Assembly (NCBI GenBank): GCA_963752755.1
Contig: CAVVZJ010000001.1
Span: 1,178,001-1,242,000, forward strand
DNA from: CAVVZJ01 sp963752755
Lineage (GTDB): Bacteria; Planctomycetota; Planctomycetia; Isosphaerales; Isosphaeraceae
Reading direction: 5' to 3'
DNA: 64,000 nt
The notes under the pieces are model-generated. The model saw only the letters and a list, made by a program, of their open reading frames with translations, had not been told where the DNA came from and ran no database searches. The stretch's first letter is position 1; the number at the start of each line of letters is the position of its first letter. Shown here piece by piece: positions 18,448 through 28,276 of the stretch. The position numbers and the translations under genes were made by a program.

Positions 18448-20060
18448 ATGGGCGCGACGATCCCGCGTCGCAGGAAATCCGGGGCGACGCGATGAAAGCG
18501 GAGTTCGACCCCGATTCGCCCCATGCCTTGCTGAATGCCCTGCGCGATCACCCCGAATGGGGCGAGGCGGCGCGAGACGCGGCCTTCGACCGACTCCTCC
18601 GGCGATTCCCGGGCGAGCGGCTCATCGAGGCAGTCCGCGAGCGGCTAAGAGATCTCGGCGGGGCCGATGGCGAGGCGGTCCTGAGAATCGTCGAGGCCTT
18701 CGGCACCCTGGACGATTTCCTGGCGCTGGCGCAGGCCGTCGCGGCTCAGCCGGACCTCTCGCCGGAGCGGACGTGGGAGGCCTTGACGTTGCTGGAAGGC
18801 ACCGGCCTGATCGAGAGCGAGCCGGCCCTGGCCGAGCGCTGGGAGGAACTGGTCGAACTGGTCGAAGGGGACGACCCCCTGGGGGCCCTGGCGGAGCAGA
18901 TCGAGGAGCCGGATGGAGTCTGGGTGGCCCTCCAGGGGCTCGGAGCCGTCGAGCCAGAGGTGCGAGCCGAGATCGTGGCGGGGCTGGCCGGAGAGCCGAC
19001 GCGACCGGGACTGGTCGAGTTCCTCCGACACCTCGCCTTCGGAGCGGACCCGGCCACGCGCAAAGCCTCCCTGGAGGCGCTCGAAGCCGCCGATGACGAG
19101 TCGCCGGAGCTGGTCGAGGCGTGGGCGACGATCGCAGGTCGGCATCCGGATCCGGCCGTGGCCGAGCGGGCGAGGCGGTGGCTGAACCGCCGGGTCGGGG
19201 GAGCAATCCGGGATGGCTTGCCGAGCCCCTTACCGGAGCCCACGATCCTCAAGAGCCTCGTGACGGCCATCGACGGGGAGGGTCGTGCCGAAATCGCCTT
19301 GATCACGGAAGACCGCGGCTCGCTCGCGGCGTCGGTCTTCGCGTGTGAGATCGAACGGGGCATCCGGGAGGCGGTCGGGCAGGTGGCTGCCGAGATCGAG
19401 GCGGCCGAGGCGTTTGTGGTGCAGTTCGCCGGAGCTGGGGGGCGGGAGACGATCGAGGTCGAGGTGGGTCTGGCGCTCGGCTTGCTGGCGGGTTGCTGGA
19501 TGCTCAGCGGGAGCGACGCGCCGCCGGCCTTGCCCTACTGGATCGAGCGGACAGCCGGACCGGACTTCCGTCCCCGACCCTTCGTGGCCTGCATGGAGAA
19601 CCTGGACCCGGAGGCGCTGCCGGCCGCCGATATCGAGCGGTGCGCTCGTACGGTGCTGGACGCCTGCCCGGACTGGATCGACGGCTCACCCTTGACGTTC
19701 GACCTGGCCGAGGAGGCGATGCTCCGGGGCGACGCCGGGGAGCCGGACCTGGGGGCGGTTCGGTTCCTGTTCGAGCGGCGGCTCGGCGATCGCCTGGAGC
19801 CCTATCGCCGGATGCTACTCTGGATGGCGACGCTCTGGCGGGCCGACCGCTCCGACGACCTGGCTCGCGCCGCGCTCGCGCTGGCCGGTCAACTGGGCGA
19901 CCCGCAGCACGCCGTTCCGGGACACCCGTTCCTTGCCGAACTCGGCCGGCGGAGCCTGTTGGCTGCCCGGCGGAGCTTGCAACAGGGCCTCGACCCCCGA
20001 CGGACCGGCGACCGGAGGGACGAGAAACCGGGTCCGCGCCGTCGTCCTCGCCGGGATTGA
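18444..20060 (+). CDS. Acidic HEAT-like repeat protein of unknown function
   Basis: A 538-aa soluble, acidic protein without signal or membrane span. The first 250 residues are alpha-helical pairs of the kind seen in HEAT/ARM proteins (RIVEAFGTLDDFLALAQAV, LEALEAADDESPELVEAWAT, AGRHPDPAVAERARRWLNRR). A mixed alpha/beta region follows (ITEDRGSLAASVFACEIERG). No catalytic motif seen and no named family recognised. Coupled to the helicase gene by a four-base overlap, which suggests a joint function. The basic tail after LAELGRRSLLAARR is low-complexity. Confidence 0.75.
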   Translation: MNGRDDPASQEIRGDAMKAEFDPDSPHALLNALRDHPEWGEAARDAAFDRLLRRFPGERLIEAVRERLRDLGGADGEAVLRIVEAFGTLDDFLALAQAVAAQPDLSPERTWEALTLLEGTGLIESEPALAERWEELVELVEGDDPLGALAEQIEEPDGVWVALQGLGAVEPEVRAEIVAGLAGEPTRPGLVEFLRHLAFGADPATRKASLEALEAADDESPELVEAWATIAGRHPDPAVAERARRWLNRRVGGAIRDGLPSPLPEPTILKSLVTAIDGEGRAEIALITEDRGSLAASVFACEIERGIREAVGQVAAEIEAAEAFVVQFAGAGGRETIEVEVGLALGLLAGCWMLSGSDAPPALPYWIERTAGPDFRPRPFVACMENLDPEALPAADIERCARTVLDACPDWIDGSPLTFDLAEEAMLRGDAGEPDLGAVRFLFERRLGDRLEPYRRMLLWMATLWRADRSDDLARAALALAGQLGDPQHAVPGHPFLAELGRRSLLAARRSLQQGLDPRRTGDRRDEKPGPRRRPRRD

Positions 20061-20152
20061 TGCCCGCCGCGTCGGGGGATCAGCGCGGCGGGACGTTGGC
20101 GACACCGGCGGTCGGGCGGCCCGGGGGCGTCCGGCCGTCGCGGGGAGTCGGA

Positions 20153-20248
20153 TCACTTCTTCTCCGACTTCGGCTTGGCAGTGCTGGCCGACTTCTTGTC
20201 GGCGATCTTCTTCTGCTTGTTCTTGTCCTTCGGCGCCTTGTCGCCCAC
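20153..20248 (-). CDS. 31-aa lysine-rich mini-protein
   Basis: Starts at GTG 20248 with GGGGAAGGAG about six bases upstream, a strong ribosome binding site. Reads MGDKAPKDKNKQKK then IADKKSASTAKPKSEKK and stop; 13 of 31 residues are Lys. Short basic proteins beginning MGDK.PKDK recur in planctomycete genomes, which is my recollection of the phylum rather than a search. Function unknown; nucleic-acid binding is plausible from charge. Confidence 0.7.
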   Translation of the reverse strand: MGDKAPKDKNKQKKIADKKSASTAKPKSEKK

Positions 20249-20530
20249 GGCGAGCTCCTTCCCCAGGAACGGGGAATGGGGAAATGAAAAGGTTGACCGG
20301 CCCTCGTCGCCGATCGGGTCGGGGCGGGTTGCGCCACGACCTTTTCAAGCTTGCCCGAGTTGTGTCGATCTTGCAAGTAGACTTGGGCGCAAAAATCGGG
20401 AATATCTGCCGTTGTTCCCGGGTTTGATTGCCGTGAAGACCGCGCAAGCCGTGCCGGGCGGGCAAACGCCAACGGCCGCGCCCGGGGAGACCCGGGCGCG
20501 GCCGTGGCTGGGTTGCGAATCGACCAGGGA

Positions 20531-20768
20531 TCAGAGCGGTTCGTAGCAAGGTCGCGAGCCGTCGCAGCAGCTCTCGCGATCGACGTAATCGTCGTCGGGG
20601 CCGAAGCCCTTCATGGTCTGGAGGCACCAGTAGATGGTGCCCTCGTCGTCGCGGTTCGACGGGTCGTAGCTGCCGTCGGTATAGACGTACATCCCCTTGT
20701 TGCGCAGGTGGCGGCAAGGGGGGCCGGGTTGGCGGTGCCGGGCGGGGATCGGAGTTGATGTCACTCAT
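20531..20768 (-). CDS. Conserved small protein (about 75 aa), possible frameshift near the start
   Basis: The core CRHLRNKGMYVYTDGSYDPS then GTIYWCLQTMKGFGPDD and SCCDGSRPCYEPL has conserved-looking Cys residues, as in a small planctomycete family of unknown function. The frame containing it starts at a GTG (20764). A better start, ATG 20768 (MSDINSDPRPAPPTRP), lies one frame away and joins across a run of six C, so a one-base error there is likely. It follows directly after the molybdenum hydroxylase genes on the same strand. Confidence 0.6.
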
Positions 20769-20774
20769 CGCGGC

Positions 20775-21763
20775 TCAGCCCTCCTCCCAGTAGCGGTTGC
20801 CGACGGCCGCGAGCAAGGCCCGCTTGACGACGGTCTTCGTCAAGGGGACCTTGTAGCCGTTGTGCTTGAGCGGCTTGGCTCCCTTGACGGCGGCCTCGCC
20901 GGCGGCGGCGGCCGTCTCCATCGAGATCGCCTTGCCGGTGATCGCCTCCTCGGCGGCCTTGCTCCGCCAGGGGATCGGGGCGACGCCGTAGAGCACGACG
21001 CGGGCCGTTTTGACCTTCTCGCCGTCCATCTCGCAGCAGACCGAGCAGGAGACGAGCGGCCAGTCGTGCGCCTGCTTGTAGCGGACGCCGTAGCTGCCGT
21101 TCTTGCCCTTCGGCGGCGGGATCATCACGCTGGTGAGGAGCTCGCCCGGCTCGATCGTCAGCTCGCGGTCGCCCGGCTTCTTCGGGACCCGGTACAGGTC
21201 CTCGACCGGGACGGTCCGCTCGCCGTTCGGGCCGCGGATCGTGGCCTTGGCCCCCAGGGCGATGAGGGGACGGCCAGGCTCGACGGGCTGTCGTAGAGGG
21301 CGTCGCCGTCGGTCATGAAGATCGAGGCGTAGCGGTTGTCGCCCTCGCGGAGCAGGTTCTTGCCGTCCTTCATGGCGGGAAGGCCGAAGCCGTTGCGGTA
21401 GTACCAGTCGCGAGGGCGCTGGAGCAGGTTGCCGCCGAGGGTGGCCATGTTGCGGATCTGGGGCGTGCCGACCTCGCCGACCACAAAGCCGATCGCCGGG
21501 TACGTGCTCGACGATGTTCTTGTCCTCGAGGAGATCGACCAGGCGGGTCCCGGCGCCGATGGCGAGGCCGTCGCGGCTCTCCTTGATCCCGGCGAGGTCC
21601 TTGATGTCCCTGAGGTACACCACCCGCTAGGGGCTGGTGATGTACTCCTTCATCCGGTCGAGCAGGTCGGTCCCGCCGCCCACAGGGCCGCGTCGTCCTG
21701 GCCCGAGAGGGCCTTGAGCGCGTCCTCGACGGTGGTCGGGCTGGCGTACTCAAAAGCTTTCAT
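20775..21763 (-). CDS. Molybdenum hydroxylase, FAD-binding subunit (several frameshifts)
   Basis: Medium subunit of a xanthine-dehydrogenase-family enzyme. The start at 21763 reads MKAFEYASPTTVEDALKALS, then AAGGTDLLDRMKEYI; a TAG and frameshift near 21630 lead to VYLRDIKDLAGIKESRDGLA and IGAGTRLVDLLE. A further one-base insertion near 21505 (an extra A) leads to GEVGTPQIRNMATLGGNLLQ, the FAD-binding hallmark. The last fragment has TIEPGELLTSVMIPP, YKQAHDWPLVSCSV and the C-terminal helical domain. Stop four codons before the small-protein gene. Start overlaps the stop of the Mo subunit gene. All parts present, so breaks look like sequence errors. Confidence 0.85.
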
Positions 21764-23921
21764 CGGTTCAGCCCTCCTTTCTCTGGGACGGCCAGGGCGT
21801 CCAGAACGTGCATCGGGGACATCGGGAAGTTCGGGACGCGGACACCGATGGCGTTGGCGACGGCGTTGCCGATGGCGGCGGCGGTGGAGATCGTCGGCGG
21901 CTCGCCGACGCCGATCACGCCGCGCTTCTGCATCTCGGGCGTGTGGTACGCCTCGACGATGATCTCGGGGATGTCGCTCGGGCCGGCGAGCTTGTAAAGC
22001 TCCATGTCGGGGTTGAGCAAGATGCCCGTGATCGGGTCCATCACCCGCTCCTCGAACAGCCCGTAGTTCAGGCCCATGATCACGCCGCCGGAGACCTGGC
22101 TCCTCCAGGTGAGCATGTCGATGATCAGGCCCGAGTCCTGCACGGCGACGATCTTCTTGAGCCCGGACGACGCCCGGTCTCGGTATCGACCTCGACCTCG
22201 GCGAACTGGCAGCCGCCGACGCCCGAGTCGCTCAGGCCCTCGATCGAAGCCGGCCGGTGACGCTGATCGGGCATCATGCCGAGCTTGCGGCAGGCGTCCT
22301 TCCACGACATCACCGGCTCGCCGCCGACGACGAGGTTGCCGTCCTTGAGGCTGAGGGCCGACGGGTCCTCGTTCATCGACTTGGCGACCCGCTTGAACAG
22401 CTCGTCGCGGGCCTGGGTGACGGCGTTGTAGGTCGGCGGGCTCATCGAGGGCGTGGTGGTCGAGCCGCCCGAGGCCTGGCCGGGCGGGAAGGTCGAGTTG
22501 CCGATGTTCGACTTGATGTCGGTCGGCTTCAGGCCCAGCAGCTCGGCCGCGATGATCGCCAGGATCGTGCGGGTGCCGGTGCCGATGTCCTGCGTGGCGC
22601 TCTTCAGCTCGACGGAGCCGTCGGGGTTGATGATGCAGGTGACCTGCTTGTCGCGGGCGCCGCCGCCGCCCCAGGTGTGCAACGCCATGCCGTAGCCGCG
22701 CTTGACCGGCCCGTTGCCGTTCTTGCCGCGGGGCTTCCGCTTCTCCCAGCCGATCAGCTTGGCCCCGATCTCGATCTCGGCCTGGTAGATCGGGGTCTTG
22801 AAGTCGCCTTCGGGGAGGTTCTTGAGGCGGAACTCCAGCGGGTCGATGCCGAGCTTGTCGGCCAGGTCGTCCATCGCCGACTTCCATGACGAGGCAGCCC
22901 TGCGGGTGCCTCGGCGCCCGCATGGCGCGGGCGGCGCCGGCGTTGACGAAGACCTCGGAGTGGACGCTGCGTGGTGTTCGGGCACGTGATAGACGTAAGG
23001 CAGCGGGAACGTTGCCGCCCGGCCGGACGCCGCCGGTGCCGTGCGTCTCGGCGAGCATGGCGACGAGCTTGCCGTCCTTGGTCGCGCCGAGCTTGACCTT
23101 GCCGGTGGCGCTCGGGCGGTTGCCGGCGGCCAGGTGCTCCTGGGCGCGGTCGAGGAAGAGCTTGACCGGCTTGCCGGCCTTCTTCGCCAGGTGCGGCCGC
23201 GGTGACGCCCCAGACGTCGGCCGCGAACTTCGAGCCGAAGCCGCCGCCCATGACCTCGGTGAGCATGGTCACGTTCGGCGGCGCGGATGCTGGAAGTGTC
23301 CCGGCCAGTTCGCTGGCGAGACGCCGTTGACGGTCTGGGTGCTGGCCCAGGCGGTGATCGACTTGTCGCTGTCCCAGTGGGCCGTCAGGCCGTGGGTTTC
23401 GAGGCAGACGTGGGTGATGACCGGCACCGAGTAGGTCGCCTCGACCACCGCGTCGGCCTTCTCCAGGCGCCGCTTCGGGCTCGCCGCTCGTCTGGCTCGC
23501 GACCCTTCTGGACGTTGCCCCGCGGGACGACCTCGGGGGCGTCCTCGGCCATCGCCTGCTCTTCGGTGACGACGTGCGGCAGGACCTCGTACTCGACCTC
23601 GATGGCGCGGACGGCGTCGCGGGCCTGCTCCTCGGTCTCGGCGGCGACGGCGGCGATGTCGTCCCCCTGGTAGCGGAGCGTCGCCGCCCTCCTTGGCGAT
23701 CACGTGGACGGCCTTCACGCCGGGCATCTTCTCGGCCTTGGAGGTGTCGATCGCTGGTGATCTTGGCGTGGGCGTGCGGGCTGTAGAGCATCACGCCGAA
23801 GAGCATGCCCTCGGGGTGGACGTCCGAGGGATACTTGGTCTTGCCGTGAGGCCTTGCCGAGGCCGTCGAGCCGGGTGACCTCGGTGCCGATCAGGCGCGG
23901 GTTCTCGGGCCAACTTGCCAT
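21760..23921 (-). CDS. Molybdenum hydroxylase, molybdopterin-binding large subunit (many frameshifts)
   Basis: Catalytic subunit of the xanthine dehydrogenase/aldehyde oxidase family. Fragments in order: MASWPENPRLIGTEVTRLDG (start 23921), GMLFGVMLYSPHAHAKI, AEKMPGVKAVHVIAKEGG, VITHVCLETHGLTAHWD, TEVMGGGFGSKFAADVWGV, ARAMRAPRHPQGCLVM, MDDLADKLGIDPLEFRLKNL, DIGTGTRTILAIIAAELLGL, QVSGGVIMGLNYGLFEE and a C-terminus with the active-site type segment GVIGVGEPPTISTAAAIGNA (the Glu of GVGEP is the usual catalytic base). At least six one-base shifts; those resolved by eye near 22890, 23035 and 23195 are extra bases. Substrate unknown. Confidence 0.85.
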
Positions 23922-24556
23922 GGCTCAGGCTCCTTTCCATCGACTTTGGCCGCGTCGAGGGCCGCCTGGAACACGCCGATGTAGGTGCCGCAGCGGCAGA
24001 TGTTGCCGTCGAGACCCGTGCTTGACCTCCTCGAGCGAGGGGTTCGGGTTCTTGTCCAGCATCGCCTTGCAGGCGGTGACGAAGCCCGGCGTGCAGTAGC
24101 CGCACATCAGGCCGTCGTTGTTCTTGAAGGCGTGCGGGACGCCGTCCTCGGTGTCGAAGCTTTCGAGGGTCTGGATCGTCCTTGCCCTGGCAGGTGATCG
24201 CCAGCGTGGTGCAGGAGTAGACCGGCTCGCCGTCGAGGATCACGGTGCAGGCGCCGCAGCTCGCCCGGTCGCAGACCCGCTTCGGGCCGGTGACGTCGAG
24301 GCGGTTGCGGAGCGTGTCGAGCAGGGTGCTGCGCGGCTCGATCGTGCACGCTGCGCTCTTCGCCGTTGATCTTCAGCGTCACCTTGACGTCGCCGGAGAC
24401 GACCTTCGGCTCGTCGGCGAGTGCCTCGGCCTTGGCCTCGTCGAGCGCCTGGGTGGCGTTCGTCGTCAGGACGGCCGAGGCGGCCGCCAGGCCCGACCCC
24501 CGGAGGAAGTCGCGCCGGCTGTGGCCGCTCCGGGCTTGCGGATCGTGTTCTGGCAT
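23891..24556 (-). CDS. Molybdenum hydroxylase, [2Fe-2S] subunit with Tat signal (frameshifted)
   Basis: Small subunit that passes electrons from the Mo site. ATG 24556 gives a Tat leader (SGHSRRDFLRGSGLAAASAV), so the complex is exported folded. Frames then give VKVTLKINGEERSV, CDRASCGACTVILDGEPVYS (first [2Fe-2S] site, read across the frames), NNDGLMCGYCTPGFVTACKA and the second-site CRCGTY near 23985. The last frame ends at 23891, overlapping the start of the Mo subunit gene at 23921. At least three one-base shifts. Gene order Fe-S, Mo, FAD with overlaps is a typical three-gene operon. Confidence 0.83.
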
Positions 24557-24911
24557 CGATTCGGACTCCCTGGATGCCTCGGGATCAAGGGCGGAAGATG
24601 ACTGCGCGCCTCGGCGGGATCGCGGCGCGGCCGCCCGAGCACGTTGCACTATCCCCATCTCGGCGACTCTTCGCAAGACTCCGGCCCCGGATTCCCCACG
24701 CGACAAGTCAATTCAAATTGCACGGTTATGCCATTTGAGCCGCCCGACAACCGGCGGCCGGGTGGAGTCCGTTCTCATCCACGAACCCGCTGATGCCTTC
24801 CGATTCGAGCCCGACTCCTGGGGGACAGCCACCCCCGGCGGTCCGGACCGGACGACCGCCGGGGCGGCTGGCCCACACCGCCAAACCGGACAGCATCAGC
24901 AGGTTCATGGA
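24557..24911. other. Intergenic stretch before the molybdenum hydroxylase operon
   Basis: Should contain the promoter of the three-gene operon; an AT-richer segment around 24705-24735 (CAATTCAAATTGCACGG on the plus strand) is the best candidate area, but no clear -35/-10 pair is visible. A 60-codon minus ORF at 24726-24908 (MNLLMLSGLAVWASR) starts three bases past the rhodanese stop; no support that it is real. Confidence 0.5.
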
Positions 24912-25776
24912 TCAGGACTCGGCGGGCAAATCGAGCCGGGGACCCCACTCGTTCCAGGAGCCGTCGTAGTTGGTCAGGTCGCGACGGCCGAGGCGGTAGA
25001 GGTTGAACAGGACCGCGGTTGCCGCGACGCCTCCATTGCAGTAGGCGACCACCGGTTTCTCAGCCGCCAGGCCCGATTCCGCGACCCGACGTCGGATCTC
25101 CTCCAGCGGGAGGAAGCCGCCGCCCTCGGCGAAGAAGCAGCTCGCGGGGCAGGTTCCGGGCGCCCGGGATGTGACCGCCGCGCGGACCCCGGCGGCGGGA
25201 GCCGGTGAACTGGCCGGGGTCGCGGGCATCGACGAGCTGGATGTCACCGCGTCCCAGTTGCGACCGTACCTCCTCGGCGGTCGCTCGCCAGGAAGGACGC
25301 AGTCTCGGCGTGAACGTCTGCCGCTCCACCGTCACCGGCCCTTCCTCGACCGGCCGCCCCTCCTCGACCCAGCGGTTCCAGCCGCCATCGAGCACGGAGA
25401 CGGCCTCGTGTCCGTAGTACATCAAGGCCCACCAGAGCCGGGTAGCGAACTGCCCCCCCAGATGATCGACGGCGACGACGTGGGTCGCGTCTCCGATCCC
25501 GTTCGACCCCATCACCTCCGCGAACCGCTCCGCCGGCGCGATCTGGGCGGGCACGGGGTCATTCGGATCGATGATGTCCTGCGTCCAGTCGAGATAGACC
25601 GCGCCGGGGATGTGGCCGGCGAGGTACTCCTCCCGAGCGCCGCGGTAGGTCGCCTCCTCGACGCCCGGCTCGACCGGTCGCGTGGAGACGTACCCGCGCA
25701 TATCGACGATGCGAAGGTCCGGCTCGTCGCGATGGGCGGCGAGCCAGTCGGTGGTCACCAGCGGTTCGGCATTCAT
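24912..25776 (-). CDS. Two-domain rhodanese sulfurtransferase (one frameshift)
   Basis: Thiosulfate/3-mercaptopyruvate sulfurtransferase type. Start 25776: MNAEPLVTTDWLAAHRDEPD, LRIVDMRGYV, YLAGHIPGAVYLDWTQD (inactive N-terminal domain), DGGWNRWVEEGRPVEE, then the catalytic domain DIQLVDARDPGQFTG, GHIPGARNLP. Near 25135 the frame shifts once and continues FFAEGGGFLPLEEIRRRVAE and VVAYCNGGVAATAVLFNLYR, with catalytic Cys in CNGGVA, then TNYDGSWNEWG. Complete apart from the shift. Divergent from the membrane-protein gene at 25890. Confidence 0.9.
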
Positions 25777-25889
25777 GAGTGTCTCCGAATGCAAGCCTCG
25801 ATCGTCTCGTCTCCAGAATAACGGCCGACGCGGGAGCCACCCAAGGGGCGCATTTCCGGCCGGGCCGTCACCCCAGGGGAGAAACGACC

Positions 25890-26442
25890 ATGACGCGCTT
25901 CCAGCTTTCGATGGCCAGCGGGATGGCGATGGTGGGCGTCGCCGGCCTGCTCCCGGCCGCCCTGGCAACGCTCTCGGAGTGGATGGCCTGTGCGGCCTTG
26001 CTGGCGACCGTCGGCCTCCTGCTCGCCGCGACCCTCGGCGCCCGGCTCGGTCGCACGCCTCGCGGGGCCTGGTGGGGTTTCGCCCTCTCCGGCTGGGTCT
26101 ATCTCGCACTGGCTTACGGCCCCTGGTTCGCCCCCGGTGACGACGATGCGTCGCCCCGTGTCCGGGCGCCTCCCTCTGCCCTCCTCGACGGTCCTGCTCT
26201 GGCTCCAGGAGGAGCTTTTCCGCGAGCGGTTTCCCGGCGACGTCAAGGCGGGCCCCGAGTACCAGGCCGCCTGGACCAAGGTTCAGGCCAGCCGCGCGTG
26301 GTTCACCCAGGCCGGTCACGACGCGTTCGCCTTGCTTTTCGCCGCCACCGGGGCCATCCTGGGAACGCTCCTCGAACCCACGCCCCGCCCGTCGAGAGTC
26401 GAGTCGGTCCATGAAAGCCCTGGTCTTCGAACGATTCGGTGA
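25890..26442 (+). CDS. Small membrane protein of unknown function (one frameshift)
   Basis: From ATG 25890: two or three membrane spans (GMAMVGVAGLLPAALATL, MACAALLATVGLLLAATLGA, WWGFALSGWVYLALAYGPWF). A one-base shift near 26145 brings in WLQEELFRERFPGDVKAG, QASRAWFTQAGHDAFALLFA and a last span FALLFAATGAILGTLLE. Planctomycete genomes have similar short proteins starting MTRF.LS...MAMVG; function unknown. It overlaps the next gene by 32 bases if the second frame is read to its stop. Confidence 0.6.
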
Positions 26443-27409
26443 GCCGACGGAGGTCCTCCAGGTCCGCGACGTTCCCGACCCCGAGCCGGGTCCCGGCCAG
26501 GTCCGGGTCAAGATGGTCGCCAGCCCCGTCAACCCGTCCGACCTGCTGGTCGTCCGCGGCCGCTACGGCGTGCTCCCGAACCTCCCCGCCACCCCCGGCT
26601 TCGAGGGCGTCGGCGTCGTCGATCGGATCGGGCCAGGCCTCAACCTGCTCGGGCGGCTGGCCCAGGGTAAGCGGGTCACCGTCATCAACAGCGCCGGCGG
26701 CAACTGGGCCGAGTATGCCGTGATCCCCGCCCGCCAGGCCCGCCCCGTCCCCGTCGACATCCCTGATGAGCAAGTCGCTTCCTTCTTCGTGAACCCCGCC
26801 ACTGTCCTGGCTCTGGTCCGACACATTCACCGCGTCCCTCAAGGTGCCTGGCTTCTCCAGTCGGCCGCCGGCTCGGAGCTGGGCCGGATGATCATCCGAC
26901 TCGGCCAGCGTGACGGCTTCCAGACCCTCAACGTCGTCCGCCGCCGCGAGGCCATCGACGAGCTCAAGGCCCTCGGCGGTGACGCCGTGATCTCCTCCTC
27001 GGAGGGTCCGATCGACGAGCAAGTCCGCGCGATCGTCGGCGCCGACGGAGTCCGCTACGCCCTCGACCCGGTCGGCGGCGAGACAGGCACCCAGGTCTTC
27101 CGCGCCCTCGGACCGGAGGGCCGCATGGTTATTTATGGCTCACTTTCGGAGGAGCCGATCCGGATCGAGCCACGTCACCTGATCGCGGGCCAGCGCGTCC
27201 TGGAGGGTTTCTGGCTCGGCCACTGGATGCGCGGACGGAGCATCCCGGCGGCCCTGGCCCTCTTCCGCGAGATCGCCACCCTCATGCGTGCCGGCGTCCT
27301 GACGACGCAGGTCGGGGCCTCCTTCCCCCTCGAACAAATCGGCGACGCCGTGCGCGAGGCCGAGTCCAGCGGCCGTCGGGGAAAGGTCTATCTCAGGCCG
27401 AAATCTTGA
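26411..27409 (+). CDS. Zinc-independent MDR oxidoreductase (quinone reductase / enoyl reductase type)
   Basis: Medium-chain dehydrogenase/reductase of 332 aa. N-terminal GroES-like domain: MKALVFERFGEPTEVLQVRD, VRVKMVASPVNPSDLLVVRG, TPGFEGVGVVDRIG. The Rossmann fold is entered at QSAAGSELGRMIIRLGQRDG and continues GGDAVISSSEG, YALDPVGGETGTQVFRALGP, GRMVIYGSLS. No zinc-ligand cysteines. The PATPGFEGVG and VFRALG pattern fits the enoyl-CoA reductase/quinone oxidoreductase branch; the substrate is not predictable. Intact. Confidence 0.87.
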   Translation: MKALVFERFGEPTEVLQVRDVPDPEPGPGQVRVKMVASPVNPSDLLVVRGRYGVLPNLPATPGFEGVGVVDRIGPGLNLLGRLAQGKRVTVINSAGGNWAEYAVIPARQARPVPVDIPDEQVASFFVNPATVLALVRHIHRVPQGAWLLQSAAGSELGRMIIRLGQRDGFQTLNVVRRREAIDELKALGGDAVISSSEGPIDEQVRAIVGADGVRYALDPVGGETGTQVFRALGPEGRMVIYGSLSEEPIRIEPRHLIAGQRVLEGFWLGHWMRGRSIPAALALFREIATLMRAGVLTTQVGASFPLEQIGDAVREAESSGRRGKVYLRPKS

Positions 27410-27899
27410 CGGAAATGTGGATCAGCTTTGCATTTACGCGGATTGAGCAAGTTTCCGCAGCAATTTCGAGGATTTTATTCGCCCTGACCCGGGGGCCTCG
27501 GTAAAATTACCTGCTGAAGACAGTGGTTCGGTGCGTGGGGAGTCCCTCCCAGTCCGCGCGTACCGACTGCGTTCCGCGATGTTTTCACCCCCACCTCGGT
27601 TCCTCCCACCCTGGCCCGCCAGGCGTTCCGGATTGATTCCAGTCGACGCCGGTTGATTACTCGGCGGGATGGTCCGAGTTGCCGGAGGTCCATCAGCGCC
27701 TTATCTTCCTCAGCGGCAGCCTTGTCGCCGGGAAACGTCCTGGACCGCCAAACGGTGGCGACGGCCTCGCAATGGTTGACATCCCCCTTTTTGGATTTTC
27801 TCGCCATATTGAAGACCCCACGCATGTACGTCATTCCTCAGCCCCGCCTCGGGGCCGCCGGAAGCTCTGGCATGACGTTGGGCGAGGATGAATGCAACA
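27410..27899. other. Intergenic stretch with one doubtful minus-strand ORF
   Basis: AT-rich segment just after the MDR gene (27412-27480). A minus ORF could start at ATG 27807 (MARKSKKGDVNHCEAVATVW) and run to 27475; its middle (DKALMDLRQLGPSRRVINRR) looks protein-like, its end is biased and no ribosome binding site is evident. I give it about 0.3 chance of being a gene. Confidence 0.4.
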
Positions 27900-28203
27900 A
27901 TGAACTCCAACGAATCTTCGGGTGCCCAGGACTGGCGGGCGGTGGCGTGCCTGGCCCCCGACTGGCGAGCGATTGCTCTGCTTCGGCGGCAGCTCAGCCC
28001 AGGTCCGCGCCGCCTACCTGGGCGCCTGGGGTGAGGTGATTCGCGACGAGGACCGGCCGACCGTCAAAGCCATTTCCCTCCAGAAGTGGGCGGGCCTGGC
28101 CTGGTCCGGCCAGTGGGAGCATCAGCAGTATCTGGCCGTCCCCAACAACCGCAACGGCAAGTCGGGTGCGAGCGAGACCGCCGAGCCGGCCGCCAACAAG
28201 TAA
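27900..28203 (+). CDS. Conserved small soluble protein, about 95-100 aa (one frameshift)
   Basis: ATG 27900 gives MNSNESSGAQDWRAVACLAP; one frameshift near 27970 leads to LLCFGGSSAQVRAAYLGAWG, VIRDEDRPTVKAISLQKWAG, WEHQQYLAVPNN and a short tail ending TAA 28203. The two parts resemble one continuous small planctomycete protein I recall as unannotated. A strong terminator follows 43 bases downstream, which supports a transcribed gene ending here. Confidence 0.6.
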
Positions 28204-28245
28204 GCGGCTCGCCCGTCCCTTCTCGAAATTGGATTGCCGATCCTA

Positions 28246-28276
28246 CCCCCGGGTTCGCCCGGGGGTTCTTTTTTTT
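28246..28276 (+). terminator. Rho-independent terminator
   Basis: Perfect 8-bp stem CCCCCGGG / CCCGGGGG with TTCG tetraloop followed by TTCTTTTTTTT. Placed 43 bases after the stop of the small protein at 28203. Confidence 0.93.
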
